Assembly (NCBI GenBank): GCA_012295275.1
Contig: CM022675.1
Coordinates: forward strand, 13,476,517-13,506,516
Length of the DNA stretch: 30,000 bases
Direction of reading: 5' to 3'
Source of the DNA: Chrysomallon squamiferum
Taxonomy: Eukaryota > Mollusca > Gastropoda > Neomphalida > Peltospiridae
A program made the translations under genes and the position numbers. Numbering within the stretch: the first letter of the stretch is position 1; every line of letters begins with the position of its first letter. Positions 18,690 to 29,643 of this stretch are shown one piece after another. The notes under the pieces were generated by a model that was not told the DNA's origin, searched no databases, and saw only the letters and a program-made list of their open reading frames with translations.

Positions 18690-19060
18690 CAGGAGTAACA
18701 ACAACAACAACAACAGCAACAACAATAAAAATAACAGTAGCAGAAATAATATAAATTATTATTATAATTATAACAACAACAACAACAACAACAAGACAAC
18801 TGACAACATTTCAAAATCAACAGCAAATGTAGCAGCAACTGCGGTGGTGGTAGCTGTAATACTAACACTAACCGTAGTAGCTGTAGGTTGTTGTCGTTGC
18901 TGTAATAATGTTGTCGTTTTTGTAAAATTTATTAAAGCTGCAACAGCCTCAGCTGTGGTAGTTGCTGTTAATGTAGTACATGTCGTTGTTGTTGTAAAAG
19001 TCGCAGATGTTGATTTTTTGTTTTTTAATTCTAATTCTGAGAATGCGGTGTCGTAGTTAC
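18690..19060. repeat. AAC/AAT/GTT-type triplet mosaic
   Basis: ACAACAACA, AATAATAT, GTAGTAGC and GTTGTTGT triplets create a 128-residue + frame of Asn/Tyr/Val runs. The codon pattern follows the DNA triplets, so I do not call it a gene. Confidence 0.75.
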
Positions 19061-19300
19061 AGTATTATTTTCTTTGTGTCAGCTGACGTCATAATTAAAA
19101 GAAATATATATTTTTTCTAATTTGTATTTTATATCGAATTCTTTTATATCGAGTTTTTTTATGTCGAAATGTTTAGATACGAAACAACTTGATGATCATA
19201 TTTCTTGCTTTCCTATTTTTCGCGGAAATGTTTTATTTTTATTTTTTTTATTTTTTTCTAACACACGAATTCTTCTAAGAGACACTGAAAGAAAGGAAAA
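19061..19300. other. Unique segment with CRE palindrome
   Basis: TGACGTCA lies at 19084-19091. TTATATCGA and TTATGTCGA words recur at about 19130-19168. No gene was found. Confidence 0.5.
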
Positions 19301-19390
19301 GAGAAACTGAGAGAGAGAAAAAGAAAGACAGAGAAAAAGAGAGATGGGCAGAATGAGAGACAGATAGAGAGAGTGAATGGATGAAAGTAT

Positions 19391-19419
19391 ATGTGTGTGT
19401 TGTGTGTGTGTGTGTGTGT

Positions 19420-19512
<93 letters not shown>
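19391..19512. repeat. (GT)n then (GA)n microsatellite
   Basis: Interrupted GT at 19391-19420 abuts pure GA at 19423-19512. This is a compound microsatellite. Confidence 0.98.
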
Positions 19513-19515
<3 letters not shown>

Positions 19516-19820
19516 ATGTGTATATATATATAAATATTTAGGCGGATAGTTCAACAGGGCACATTACAAACATAAAATATTTAAACTTGCTTTCCATACG
19601 TCTGGAAATTATAATAAATATGGATATCCCAGATCGTTATTTCGGTTTCGTCCGCCCCAAGCGTGTAATGTGATAAATATAATAACAGGATTAATTACGC
19701 ACTAATTTCGTCCGAAGTTGAAATAGGAACTGATATGCAGTTGGGTCGTATTACTAGTCTGGTTCATATTAATTAATTTTACAGACCTTCGCATATTAAA
19801 CATCGCAACCTGGAAAAGAC
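19513..19820. other. Unique segment, no gene
   Basis: Non-repetitive, with CpG-containing words such as TTTCGTCCG occurring twice (about 19646 and 19709). A 9-bp inverted repeat (19560-19568/19664-19672) is within chance expectation. Confidence 0.45.
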
Positions 19821-19822
19821 TC

Positions 19823-20160
19823 ACGCACGCACGCACGCACTCACACACGCACGCACGGCACACACACACACGCACGCACGCACGCACGCACAGGCTTACG
19901 CACTGAAATGCACACAACCGAAACAGTCTGACATTGATGCCTACAAATATCTGCAAACGCAAACATACGCACGCACACACGCACATGCACAGACACATAA
20001 ATGAATATAAACACCTATAAATATCAATTTACTGTTGTCATTACCAGATATAAAACAAACACATAAACACACATATACATACATTTATATGTTACGCTAA
20101 AGTACTACACACACACACATACATACACACATACATATATACATACATACATACACACGT
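19823..20160. repeat. (CACG)n, CA and ACAT repeats
   Basis: (CACG)n and CA units at about 19823-19893 and 19968-19998 are followed by unique DNA and ACAT/ACAC units at about 20058-20160. The CACG units are CpG-bearing, alternating purine-pyrimidine sequence with high Z-DNA potential. Confidence 0.95.
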
Positions 20161-20835
20161 GGAAAAAAATAACACGTACATATTACATGCGTTTACAAAT
20201 GCACACATTCCGAATTTCACCTATAAACAGTAACAAAATAATAAATTTCGTCACTACAACAAACTATGTTTCCACAAAAACAAATAATTTTGAATAGTTA
20301 CTCACCACTCGCACGTGCTGCTCACCTACTGCTCACGTTTCGTACCTGCAACGTACTTCGATACTTCTCTCTCATGTTAGCTGGGAAGATCTTCTTAGCT
20401 AAAAGTTTCCTCGCCTCACTAGGAATACCTGGAGAAAACAAGAAAACTTACACGTCAGAAAAATCCACTGGGATAGAGCTGCGGGATTAAACTGCTAGGC
20501 GTGAAGATTGGCAGGTCGCTGGATCGAGACTCGAAAGCGGATGATATTAAAAAAATATATATATTTTTAGGGATTACCTTCTAACATTTTAACACTTTTT
20601 ATTAATGTGTAGAAATTTCTGTGTGTGTTAATTTATTTTTCTTTGTTTCTTCTTGTCTCTAATTAATATTAATTAATTTAATCGTGTCTTACTCAGATCG
20701 ATATTCATCGATCGACTGCCCATGAAAGGCGTGCTAGAACATTCGCAGGATGTGTGTATTGTTGCGATTTTTCATTCACTGTTTTATTTAGTATGTCTTA
20801 CAAACTACAACAGTAGGTGACTCAGTAATAATAGA
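20161..20835. other. Unique segment with possible SINE fragment
   Basis: CTCAC repeats with GCACGTGC (20311-20318) lie at about 20300-20340. At about 20520-20531 GGATCGAGACTC resembles a tRNA B box on the + strand and is followed by an A/T-rich tail. That is weak support for a SINE piece. A 74-residue + frame (20266-20490) shows no known domain. Confidence 0.35.
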
Positions 20836-20841
20836 AAGAAC

Positions 20842-20937
20842 AATAAATAAATAAATAAATAAATAAATGTCACCAACGGCATCTTCAATAACAATAACAA
20901 CAACAACAACATGATTTAACCTTAGACGTAGAGAGAC

Positions 20938-21034
<97 letters not shown>

Positions 21035-21072
21035 TAACAGACAGAGAGAAAGAGAGAGATATTTAGATATAC

Positions 21073-21103
<31 letters not shown>

Positions 21104-21235
21104 TGTATGTATGTACATATGTATGTATATTTGTATGTATGTATGTATGTTACATGTGTGTATGTATGTATGTATGTAATATTTATGTATGTATGTATCT
21201 ATGTAAGTATATATCTGTCTATCTATATTTGTTTG
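20842..21235. repeat. (AAAT)n, (AAC)n, (GA)n and (GTAT)n cluster
   Basis: AAAT at about 20842-20868, AAC at about 20893-20910, GA at 20942-21028 and GTAT at about 21072-21220, the last with ACAT/TTAC interruptions. Confidence 0.97.
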
Positions 21236-21735
21236 TCTCTCTATCATTCTAAATAATATTGCAGTAGACACAGACGTCTGTTTGAAAACGCCTCACTAAT
21301 TAATCCAGTCTATTCAGCAATTTATTTAAACACGCGTTTTATTGTTTATTAATGTAAGCTCATTGATACAAATCGACTAACACGATATTTTGAGCACACA
21401 AAGCATTTCCTAGCTGTAAATAAGTAATGACGTAGTTAACTAGTCTGTGAATAAGTAATAATACATTGATGTAGTTCAAGGTCAGCCAGCAGTCACGACA
21501 CTGAGTGTATTCTCCCACTTGTTACACGTCCCACTTTGTTCGCGCCGTATTTGCTACATTCCTGTCAGTTACAGTGCTATGTGTTGTAAGTTCCATTTCT
21601 TATATTTGTTATGCCCCTATCTATTATTCGTTCCAACTGATACCCACCACTTTTTATTTAGTACGCATGTGGTATCATACTATTTGTATACAATCTATGT
21701 TCTCCATCAGCTCCATTTAAACATTCCCGTTTGTT
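21236..21735. other. Unique segment with ERR/SF-1-type site
   Basis: TCAAGGTCA at 21476-21484 is the consensus extended nuclear-receptor half-site. TTCGCGCC at 21539-21546 is E2F-like. A 71-residue hydrophobic + frame at 21505-21720 shows no recognised family. No promoter or exon is certain. Confidence 0.4.
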
Positions 21736-21749
21736 GTATGCTCTCTCTA

Positions 21750-21992
<243 letters not shown>

Positions 21993-22545
21993 ATCTGTTT
22001 TATTTATTTATTTACCCGAATAATGTTCATGATGTGTAATCAGCTTTATTACAAACCGTTTCTCCTTTTTCCTGCATAACCAATGCAACGCGATGAAGTC
22101 ATCAAAACGACTGAACTTGCAGTTATGAAAACACTTTTCGAGCTTTCGGCCAACACAAACAAAATATCAAACTATTATCCACAAACATTAACCTTCCACG
22201 CCGAAATGTGTAGGCATTAGGGGCAGATAAGTCATGTTTTCGTAAATAAATAATGGAACTCTTTAGTTCCGGAACACAGATGCGCCATATTTCATGCCAG
22301 GCGAAGGGTAATATTTTCTCAACGAAATGTGTTCGACAGAATTCGCTGAGGTAATGGCTACAACGAAATTGCAGATATTTTCATTTTTTTTTTTTGGAAG
22401 AAAAAAAACAGGAAAACAACAAATAGTTTTTTTATTAACCGGAAGAGGTGGGAACACTGTACGATTGATGAATTCTCAGAAAGAATGAACTGCAAACAAT
22501 GAACAGATGATTTCTTGTTGCTAGGATACGAATGCACAATAAAAC
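21993..22545. other. Unique segment, no gene
   Basis: Moderately CpG-containing DNA around 22080-22350. Three minus-strand frames of 64-80 residues show no known domain. Confidence 0.45.
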
Positions 22546-22812
22546 AAAAAATATATAAAAATAATAAAAATAAAAATAAAAATAAAAAGGGACGACACAA
22601 TTTAATGAAAAGGTGATGTATAATTCGCGACTTTGGAAACGCAACCTAGAAATGTATTCATGACTTCTTTCTTTATTTATTTATTTTTAACAATGATTAT
22701 CGTCATCATCAGTGTTTTCATTAAGCTTTGGTTGTTCATATAACTATTTTATGTGTATATAAATAACAAACAAACAAACAAATAAATAAAATAATAATAA
22801 TAATAATAATAA
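22546..22812. repeat. AAAAT, TTTA and AAT arrays
   Basis: (AAAAT)n at about 22556-22588, TTTA near 22671-22686, AAAC/AAAT at about 22766-22790 and (AAT)n at about 22789-22811. A unique stretch of about 80 bp lies at 22590-22670. Confidence 0.85.
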
Positions 22813-23450
22813 ACACGTTTTGAACGAGGTAGGAGAACCAGAAAATAAACCGACCAACTGATTAACAGACAGACAAAGAAACTGACAGACAAGAAAATAC
22901 TAACATAAGCAGAGATACATAGAAAATCAGACAGACAGAGAAAAAGACACACAAACAAAACCGCAAAAAACAACAAAAAAACAAAAAAAAAATAAGATAA
23001 AAAACTGTCGATATAAAAAGAAGACAACATATTAATTAACAAACTGATCACATTAGTCAAACACTCCCCATCACCATCCCTCCAAACAAAAGAAATTTTC
23101 ACTCGGTAATATAAAGGCGTATTTTGAACTCGCTTTAACTGCTGGGTGGGGGGGGGATGTTTGTCGAATCATCGCACCAACACTTGTAATAAAAACAGGA
23201 TAAAACAGTTAGCACGGCAGACATTTTTGTTTTGTTTTTCACGTTAATCAGCTTACTGGAGTTTTTTGCGATTAATTTGATTCTGAAAGTGATGTATTAT
23301 GTAGAGGACTGTGGGATGAGACAGCTGGAGTGAGAGAGACAGACAGAGACAGAGAGAACTACTAAAAAAAAAAATTGAGACAGAAAGAGAGAAACTTGTC
23401 TATTTAGAAGAAGAAAAATATAAGATAACATAAGTTTGTTAACCAGTCTA
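22813..23450. other. Degenerate CAGA/AAAC tract, G run, unique DNA
   Basis: ACAGACAGA and AAAC words occur at about 22865-23000. GGGTGGGGGGGGG lies at about 23144-23156. AGACAGAGAGA lies at about 23336-23358. No gene was found. Confidence 0.55.
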
Positions 23451-23457
23451 CTACTTT

Positions 23458-23830
23458 ACTACTTTATTTATTTATTTATTTATTTATTAAAATGTTTATT
23501 TGTTTACTTATCTATGTCACGACTACTATTTATTTAATTAATATGTGTTTGTTTCTAATTTTTGTTTGTTTAACATTTTGAGAAGTAAATTGAAAACTCA
23601 ATGACTGAGAAAAACTGAAACAAAAGACTTTTTTAAGCACCGAAGACGTTAAACACGTGTACACATTTGAGCACAAATGAAAAAAAAAATCAATACAAAA
23701 AATCAATACAAAAAAAAATAAAAACATTCCACACTATTTTATTGAATCTGACAAATAGTAACATTATTTTCAGTCAAACACTATATATATGAAAAAAAAA
23801 AATAAAAAAAAAAAAAAAAAAAAAAAAGTG
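23458..23830. repeat. TTTA array, AT-rich unique DNA, poly(A)
   Basis: TTTA at about 23463-23490, duplicated CAATACAAAAAA units at about 23690-23718, and interrupted poly(A) at about 23790-23827. Confidence 0.85.
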
Positions 23831-24108
23831 ACGAGTATTTTAAGAAAATATTTAAATGGGAGGTTTTAAACTTTCTACTTTCCAAAATAACTTTTGTTTA
23901 AAATAAGACTGCTGATAGGTTCGCTTTATGTTACGTTCCAGCATAAAGCTGTTTTCACACTGTGCGATTTCTTATAACATCACAAGCCAAGGTGAGCTTA
24001 AACTGTTTCATTTGACCTTCATCTTCGACTTATTCATTTTCATTTTTTATTCTTACATTTCTTTTCTTATTTCTTTCTTTCTCCCTTCTTCTTCCTATTA
24101 TGATTAAC
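23831..24108. other. Unique segment, no gene
   Basis: TGACCTTCA at 24013-24021 is an extended nuclear-receptor half-site on the minus strand. Nothing coding was recognised. Confidence 0.4.
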
Positions 24109-24110
24109 AG

Positions 24111-24152
<42 letters not shown>
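24109..24152. repeat. (ATT)n microsatellite
   Basis: A pure ATT run of about 14 units. Confidence 0.97.
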
Positions 24153-24155
<3 letters not shown>

Positions 24156-24760
24156 TACATACTAGTGCAGCAAAATATTCAGTAACTAAAACGAAGAACA
24201 AAGCTGCAACATCACAAAAACTGTCGTAGAAGAATAATCGTATTAAAGTATACAGCAAACAAAAAGAATTTTAGTGTATAAAGCGTTGTAACTGAACTTG
24301 TAATATCACAAGAGATAACTACTTTACAACCACAGTAACGACTACAACAACTACAAAAAAACAAACAAAAAACAAAACAAATTAAATAAAATAATAATTG
24401 TCTTGTCTAAGAGAAAATACGACATAAGTTTGTTTTGCCAGTCTCCTTTATTTATTTAATTTATTTATTTATTTATTTAAATGTTTCTTTGTTTGCTTAT
24501 CTATGTATTTATTTATGTGTTTGTTTTTGTTTGTTTGTTTGTTTGTTTGTTTCTCTCTTTCACGTTTTACAGCGGCAGTACTAACAGTCGGTGGAGTATA
24601 AGATAACAACGATAAGTCATGCAGTGTGAAATTGGCTTTATTCCATAAAAAAAAACTTTCTTGCAAGCCTTATTTTAACGACTTCTCTGAATTAAAACAA
24701 AACTCCATCCCCCCCACACACAACAGAATAACAACAACACAACACACACACAAAAAGAAA
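24153..24760. other. Unique DNA with AAAC and TTTA/GTTT tracts
   Basis: AAAC/AAAT words at about 24353-24390 and TTTA/GTTT at about 24447-24552, otherwise non-repetitive. TAAGATAACAnnAnnAAGT-type words recur near 23420 and 24600, followed or preceded by similar TTTA blocks. I see no gene. Confidence 0.5.
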
Positions 24761-24763
24761 CAC

Positions 24764-25066
24764 AAAAAAAAAAAAAAAAAAAAAAGAAAGAAAAACAAGC
24801 TAACGAATTTCATTGATAAGGGACATACCACACGCGCGTGCTTCTCTTGGTAGTTGAAATAACAGTGAAAAGAAAAGATATTTAGAAAAGGTCTCGATAA
24901 TCGAGGTTTATCTCTGGCAGTTCTAAACTTGGTACAATTAGTCTCGCTAAGATAAGATGCAACAGGTAAGAAGGTTAAGAAAGAAAAAAAAAGAAGAACA
25001 ATAACAAAACCATTAGTAAAAGGAAAAAGAGAAAAAAAGAAAGAAAAAAAGAATACAAATCAACAG
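24764..25066. other. Poly(A)-rich and A/G-rich segment
   Basis: Poly(A) at about 24765-24785. Unique sequence from 24790 to 24970 includes ACACGCGCGTG near 24829. A purine-rich stretch leads up to the inverted repeat. Confidence 0.6.
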
Positions 25067-25068
25067 TC

Positions 25069-25099
<31 letters not shown>

Positions 25100-25267
25100 G
25101 CAAAATTATTCAGAAAGTGTTTACAGTTACTGGTGTATATATATCAATATATATATAGATATATATATGAATGTGTGTTTGTGCATGCCAGTATGCATAT
25201 TTGTATTATTTACGAGTAACTGTAAACACTTTCTGAAACTTTTTGCACTCTCTCTCTCTCTCTCTGA
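25067..25267. mobile_element. 200-bp imperfect inverted repeat (foldback/MITE-like)
   Basis: Left arm 25067-25131 begins TCAGAGAG, runs through GA, then GTGCAAAA at 25098 and on to TACAGTTACT ending at 25131. Right arm 25215-25267 is its reverse complement: AGTAACTGTAAACACTTTCT begins at 25215, TTTTGCAC ends at 25248, then CT to a terminal CTGA. The 34-bp non-simple cores match at 31 of 34 positions, 23 of them consecutive. The arms differ mainly in GA count. The 83-bp centre is TA-rich and holds a small TGCAT/ATGCA dyad (25182-25197). No obvious target-site duplication or transposase is present. It could be a MITE, a microsatellite-containing foldback element or an RNA hairpin locus. Confidence 0.6.
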
Positions 25268-25284
25268 AGAACATCGTTTTATAT

Positions 25285-25628
25285 ATATACATACATACAT
25301 ATATACACACACATGTACGCATATGCACGCATGCAGGCACACCACACACGATCACCCTTAGACACACAAATATACATAGGTACATGTACACGCATACACA
25401 TACATAAATACACTCATACATACATTCATACGTACATACATATGTACATGCATACTTATATACACGTATACATACATACATATACACATACAAACACACA
25501 CACACACACACATAAACGTACACACAAATACAGACACACCCACATACATATATACATGCGTACACACACACATACATACTTACACACGCATACCTACACG
25601 CATAAATATACGTGTATATATATATACT
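25285..25628. repeat. ACAT/CACA/TACA degenerate block with TA ends
   Basis: About 340 bp of CA/TA tetranucleotides begins directly beyond the inverted repeat and ends in (TA)n at about 25615-25627. Cys/Val/Tyr- and Thr/His-rich frames on both strands are repeat translations. Confidence 0.95.
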
Positions 25629-25694
25629 TACTGTTTCTTATATATTGACCGAAACATGCATAAACCCACAAAGAACGAAAGCGATTAAAAAGGA

Positions 25695-25775
25695 AACTTA
25701 AAGAAAGAAAGAAAGAAGAAGAAGAAGAAGAAGAAGAAGAAGAAGAAGAGAAAGAGACAGAGAAAGAAGACGATA
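25695..25775 (+). repeat. GAAA/GAA purine tract
   Basis: AAAG units pass into pure (AAG)n at about 25715-25750 and then AGAGAAAG words. This is a homopurine run. Confidence 0.93.
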
Positions 25776-26050
25776 GATAAAGAAACAGAATAAAAGCTAA
25801 TCTAAGTCTGATTAAAACCTGAATTTCGTATCAGTGTGAACTTTCCAGTGACTTTTGCACGATGTTCTGTGTTTTGTTTTAACCTCTTTCTCTTTGTCTC
25901 CTTGCACTGAAACACTAAACCATAATGGAAGGAGAAGAAGATAAAAAAAAAAAAAAGTTTATAAAATGAAAAAATTAGGCAGGAGGTGATAAAAATAAAG
26001 GTCACTAAATGATTACTATTGACCGAAATCATTTGAATTCTTCGCTTTTC
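25776..26050. other. Unique segment, no gene
   Basis: Non-repetitive DNA with an AGGTCA half-site near 26000. A 76-residue minus-strand frame shows no known domain. Confidence 0.4.
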
Positions 26051-26054
26051 TTTT

Positions 26055-26400
26055 TATTTTGTTTTGTTTTGTTTTATTTATTTATTAATTTGTTTATTTG
26101 TTAATTTGCTTGTTTGTTTGTTTGTTTGTTTGTTTGTTTGTTTGTTTGCTTGCTTGTTTATTTATTTATTGAACTTTATTTTTCATTCATTATTATTATA
26201 TTTTTTGTTTAATATGACATTATTTTCTGACTTTATTTTGTATTATCCTCAAAGCAAAAAGGCTTATTTATTATTATCTTTTATCTTTGTTATTTATTTA
26301 TTTATTTTTTATTATTTTTATGACTTTAATCTAAAAGAATGTTGGAAAAAAATAGCATTTTATATATATATATATATTTATTTTTATTTTTATTTTTTTT
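26055..26400. repeat. TTTTG, TTTG, TTTA and ATTTT arrays
   Basis: (TTTTG)n at about 26055-26075, (TTTG)n at about 26108-26150, TTTA blocks at about 26158-26170 and 26290-26310, (TA)n at about 26362-26376, then ATTTTT. Phe-rich frames follow from this. Confidence 0.9.
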
Positions 26401-26690
26401 CAATTGACATTATTCTGTAAATCTGTTATTTACGTCTATAGATAAAAGAAAAAAAAGGGGGTGCGGTAAGTACAAATAAATTAAAAAGAATTGAGGTATT
26501 TTTATACAAGGCGACTACAAAGATTTATTTCAGAATAATATCATTTTATTTGCCAACATGTCGTCAATCCAGATAACCCTTTAGAAAAGTTCAGATTCTT
26601 CATCTGTTTTATCTTTAAAATGTCTTTGCTCTATTTAATAATTACTATTTATTTATGTATGTATTTATTTATTTATTTATTTTAAAGACT
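26401..26690. other. AT-rich unique DNA with TTTA run
   Basis: No gene was found. A (TTTA/TGTA)n run lies at about 26645-26682. Confidence 0.5.
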
Positions 26691-26749
26691 AGCAGCAAAA
26701 TGTATATATGTGTGTGACCCTTTCCTGTTTGTCTGTGTGTTTGTGTGTG

Positions 26750-26752
<3 letters not shown>

Positions 26753-26832
<80 letters not shown>

Positions 26833-26848
26833 GTTATAATTATAACTA
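26753..26848. repeat. (GA)n tract and 18-bp AT palindrome
   Basis: Pure GA at 26753-26828 is followed by TAGTTATAATTATAACTA (26831-26848), a perfect palindrome. Confidence 0.95.
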
Positions 26849-27115
26849 TAGTCATACTTCAACAAATCTTTGCTTTTATGTAAATTCTTAAACGGACAAT
26901 TGTGACGTCACGATAACGTTACGAAATACCACGATATTATTCAGCTGGGAAGCAAACAGACATTGTAATGTTAAAAAAAGCAACCAAAAAAAACCCCACT
27001 TAATAAACTGATCTTACATACAGCTTCAAGGCACATAATTTTATGACACATTGAAAGACAAATGACATAGTGAAGTATTCAAATATCAAAGGGACATAAT
27101 CCATTAAAAATAAAT
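26849..27115. other. Unique segment with CRE palindrome
   Basis: GTGACGTCAC at 26902-26911 is a full CRE with flanking palindromic bases, followed by GATAACGTTACG. No gene was found. Confidence 0.45.
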
Positions 27116-27116
27116 T

Positions 27117-27366
<250 letters not shown>

Positions 27367-27423
27367 GGCGTTTAGTGATTCTTATTTTGTTTGTCATAAA
27401 AATGAAAGACCTGTAGCCATTAA

Positions 27424-27545
27424 ACAACAACAACAACAACAACAACAATAATAACAATGACAACAACAACAACAGTAATAACAGCGACAACAGCCGTTAC
27501 AATGCCAGCAGTAGCAACAACAGCAACAACAACAACAACAACAAC
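27424..27545. repeat. (AAC)n trinucleotide array, interrupted
   Basis: CAACAACAA with AAT, GAC and CAGC variants gives poly-Gln/Thr or Val frames. It is not a gene. Confidence 0.93.
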
Positions 27546-27735
27546 TGAAAAACACTTACAAAGCTCTGCATCACGGCTGTTACTTAAGTGCACGTTAAAA
27601 CATTTGATAATTGCTTTGACAATGAAAACCAAATATAGACAAAACAGATATTGATTCTTGGCTTGTGACAGACTTAATAGAGCGTGACCGTATCTTTTGT
27701 AACATCGTTATTTTACAAGATCGAACAGAAGTAGA
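27546..27735. other. Short unique segment, no gene
   Basis: Non-repetitive AT-rich DNA. Nothing was recognised. Confidence 0.4.
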
Positions 27736-27737
27736 AG

Positions 27738-27766
27738 TGAAATAAAAAATAAATAAATAAATAAAA

Positions 27767-27803
<37 letters not shown>

Positions 27804-28140
27804 TAGATTAAAATAAAATAATGTAAAGTAAAGTAAAGTAAAACAAAGTAAAATGAAATAAAATAAAATAAAATAAAAAAATAAAATAAAAAAGTAAAAT
27901 AAAGTAAAATAAAAAGTGAAATAAAATAAAATAAAATAGATTAAAAAAATGGAAATAAAAACAAACAAAAAAAAATATATATATATATATATAAAGTGAA
28001 GTAAAATAAAATAAAAAAAGAAGAAGAAAAATAAATGAAAAAAAAAAAAAAAAATTAAAAAGATAAAAAATAAAGATAGAAAGATGGAAACAGATGAAAG
28101 AAGAAGGAAATAATTCTGAATGAAGTAGGAAAAATAAGGC
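27738..28140. repeat. AAAT/AAT/AAAAT/AAAGT mosaic
   Basis: (AAAT) and (AAT) at about 27745-27801 lead to AAAAT and AAAGT pentamers (about 27805-27955), (TA)n at about 27975-27993, poly(A) near 28040 and A-rich words. Phe/Tyr/Leu-rich minus-strand frames translate it. Confidence 0.92.
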
Positions 28141-28269
28141 GGTAAACACAAAAATCATAAACAAATACTGAAATTAGTAAAAATGAGAAGAATGAAAGAG
28201 AAAAGAAAGAAGAAATGACATGAAATCAAAGAAAAAAGATATAACGAAAGAAAACAAGAACAAAAAACA

Positions 28270-28740
28270 AAATAAATGTTTTTTAAGCAGAACACTATAT
28301 TCTGCATATTTTCTACAAACGACAGAAAAATGACGTAAAAAGATCAAAGAAAACTTTGATGACGTCAGAGGTAAAAACGAAAGCGGCAACATGAAGGATG
28401 TCACTAGTTCATACCGCTATCTGATGATAAAGTTAATCATTCTGGTGTCTTTCGCGGTTTATGCACGTTTGTCGTAGACTCACCTTTTAATCAATTCGTC
28501 TGCCATTTCTGCTTGGCACGTGAATCGATATTTACGTTACATGAATAATCTACAAAATGTCTATGTGTGAGAGAGATATTCAGGTCAAGTGAAGGTCAAG
28601 GGTCAGAGGTGAACGTGACTGGAAGGTTTCCTATCTCTCTGTGAGATAAAACTTGAAAGGTCCGTGTAAAAATGATGTTAAACGTCACGTCCGCAGTAAT
28701 GTATATCTAACTTTATAAAATATTTTATTTTGGTGCTGTG
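28270..28740. promoter_or_regulatory. Candidate enhancer: CREs and nuclear-receptor half-sites
   Basis: Non-repetitive island with TGACGTAA at 28331-28338, TGACGTCA at 28360-28367 and GCACGTGA near 28516-28523. A row of direct half-sites follows: AGGTCA 28582-28587, AGGTCA 28593-28598, GGGTCA 28600-28605 and AGGTGA 28607-28612, with spacers of 5, 1 and 1 bp. DR5 and DR1 are classical RXR-partner or HNF4-type arrangements. AACGTCACG follows at about 28682. The enhancer role is inferred; no gene start is seen. Confidence 0.4.
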
Positions 28741-28751
28741 GAAGTGCAGGA

Positions 28752-28860
28752 TGATGAAGATGATGATGATGATTATATTTATGATAGTGATGATGATGAT
28801 AGTAGTAGTAGTAGTAGTAGTAGAAGTAGTAGTAGCAGCAGCAGCAGCAGTCCAGGAAAA
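28752..28860. repeat. GAT then AGT/AGC trinucleotide array
   Basis: GATGATGAT at about 28752-28800 changes to AGTAGT and then AGCAGC, ending near 28852. Confidence 0.93.
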
Positions 28861-28864
28861 GTAA

Positions 28865-29548
28865 TAGTATTAGTACAGAGTATAATTAGTAGCATAGTAT
28901 AGTAGCAATAACAGTAGCAATAATACAATAAATATACAAGTACAGTGCAGTACAGCATAGTATAAGTAAAGTATAGTTTAATTTAGTATACTGAAGTATA
29001 ATTCAGCATAGTGTAGCATAGTGTAGCATAGTGTAGTATGGTATAGAATAGCAGAGAAGAGTATAGTATAGTATAGTATAGTATAGTACAGTACAATATA
29101 GTGTAGTATAGTATAATATAGTATGGTACAGTATAACAAAGCATAGTACAGAATAGTGTAATATAGTCAAGTATAGTATAGTACAGAGTAGTACAGTATT
29201 GTACAGTACAATACAATACAGTATAGTATAGTTTAGTGTAGTATAGTATAGTATAGCAGAGTATAGTATAGTATGGTAGAGTATTGTTTTCTATAATATA
29301 CTATAGTAGAGCATAGTATAGTACAATACAGTACAGCATAGTCATGAATATTATAGTACATCAAGTATAGTATAGTACAGTATAGTATAGTACAGTGCAG
29401 TCTAGTACAGTACAGTATTATGTTGTATGAACATAGTATTATATAGTATAGTATAGCATAGTATAATACAGTACCGTATATTATAATATAGCATATCATA
29501 GTATAATACAATACCGTATATTATAGTCAAGTATACTATGGTATAGTA

Positions 29549-29550
<2 letters not shown>
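28865..29550 (+). repeat. Degenerate AGTAT/AGTAC pentanucleotide block
   Basis: Nearly 700 bp of AGTAT, AGTAC, AGCAT and AATAT pentamers with scattered indels. Local pure runs include (GTATA)n near 29060-29085. Tyr/Thr/Cys/Leu-rich minus-strand frames (28983-29511) read straight through it because 5-bp units rotate frames. It is not a gene. Confidence 0.93.

Positions 29551-29551
<1 letters not shown>

Positions 29552-29641
<90 letters not shown>
29552..29641 (-). repeat. (CT)n microsatellite, 90 bp
   Basis: A pure CT run abuts the pentamer block on its left and unique sequence on its right. Confidence 0.98.

Positions 29642-29643
<2 letters not shown>

Noticed and set aside
18670-19056. 128-residue Asn/Val-rich frame resembling a prion-like protein
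   Set aside because: The residue runs switch exactly where the DNA triplet switches, so it is a trinucleotide mosaic rather than a coding sequence.
19560-19672. 9-bp inverted repeat CACATTACA/TGTAATGTG as transposon ends
   Set aside because: At this spacing and base composition many 9-bp inverted pairs are expected by chance in 30 kb, and there is no duplication at the edges.
28983-29511. Tyr/Thr/Leu-rich frames of 77 and 92 residues in the AGTAT block
   Set aside because: Pentamer repeats give periodic peptides in every frame. Indels within the block do not respect any reading frame.
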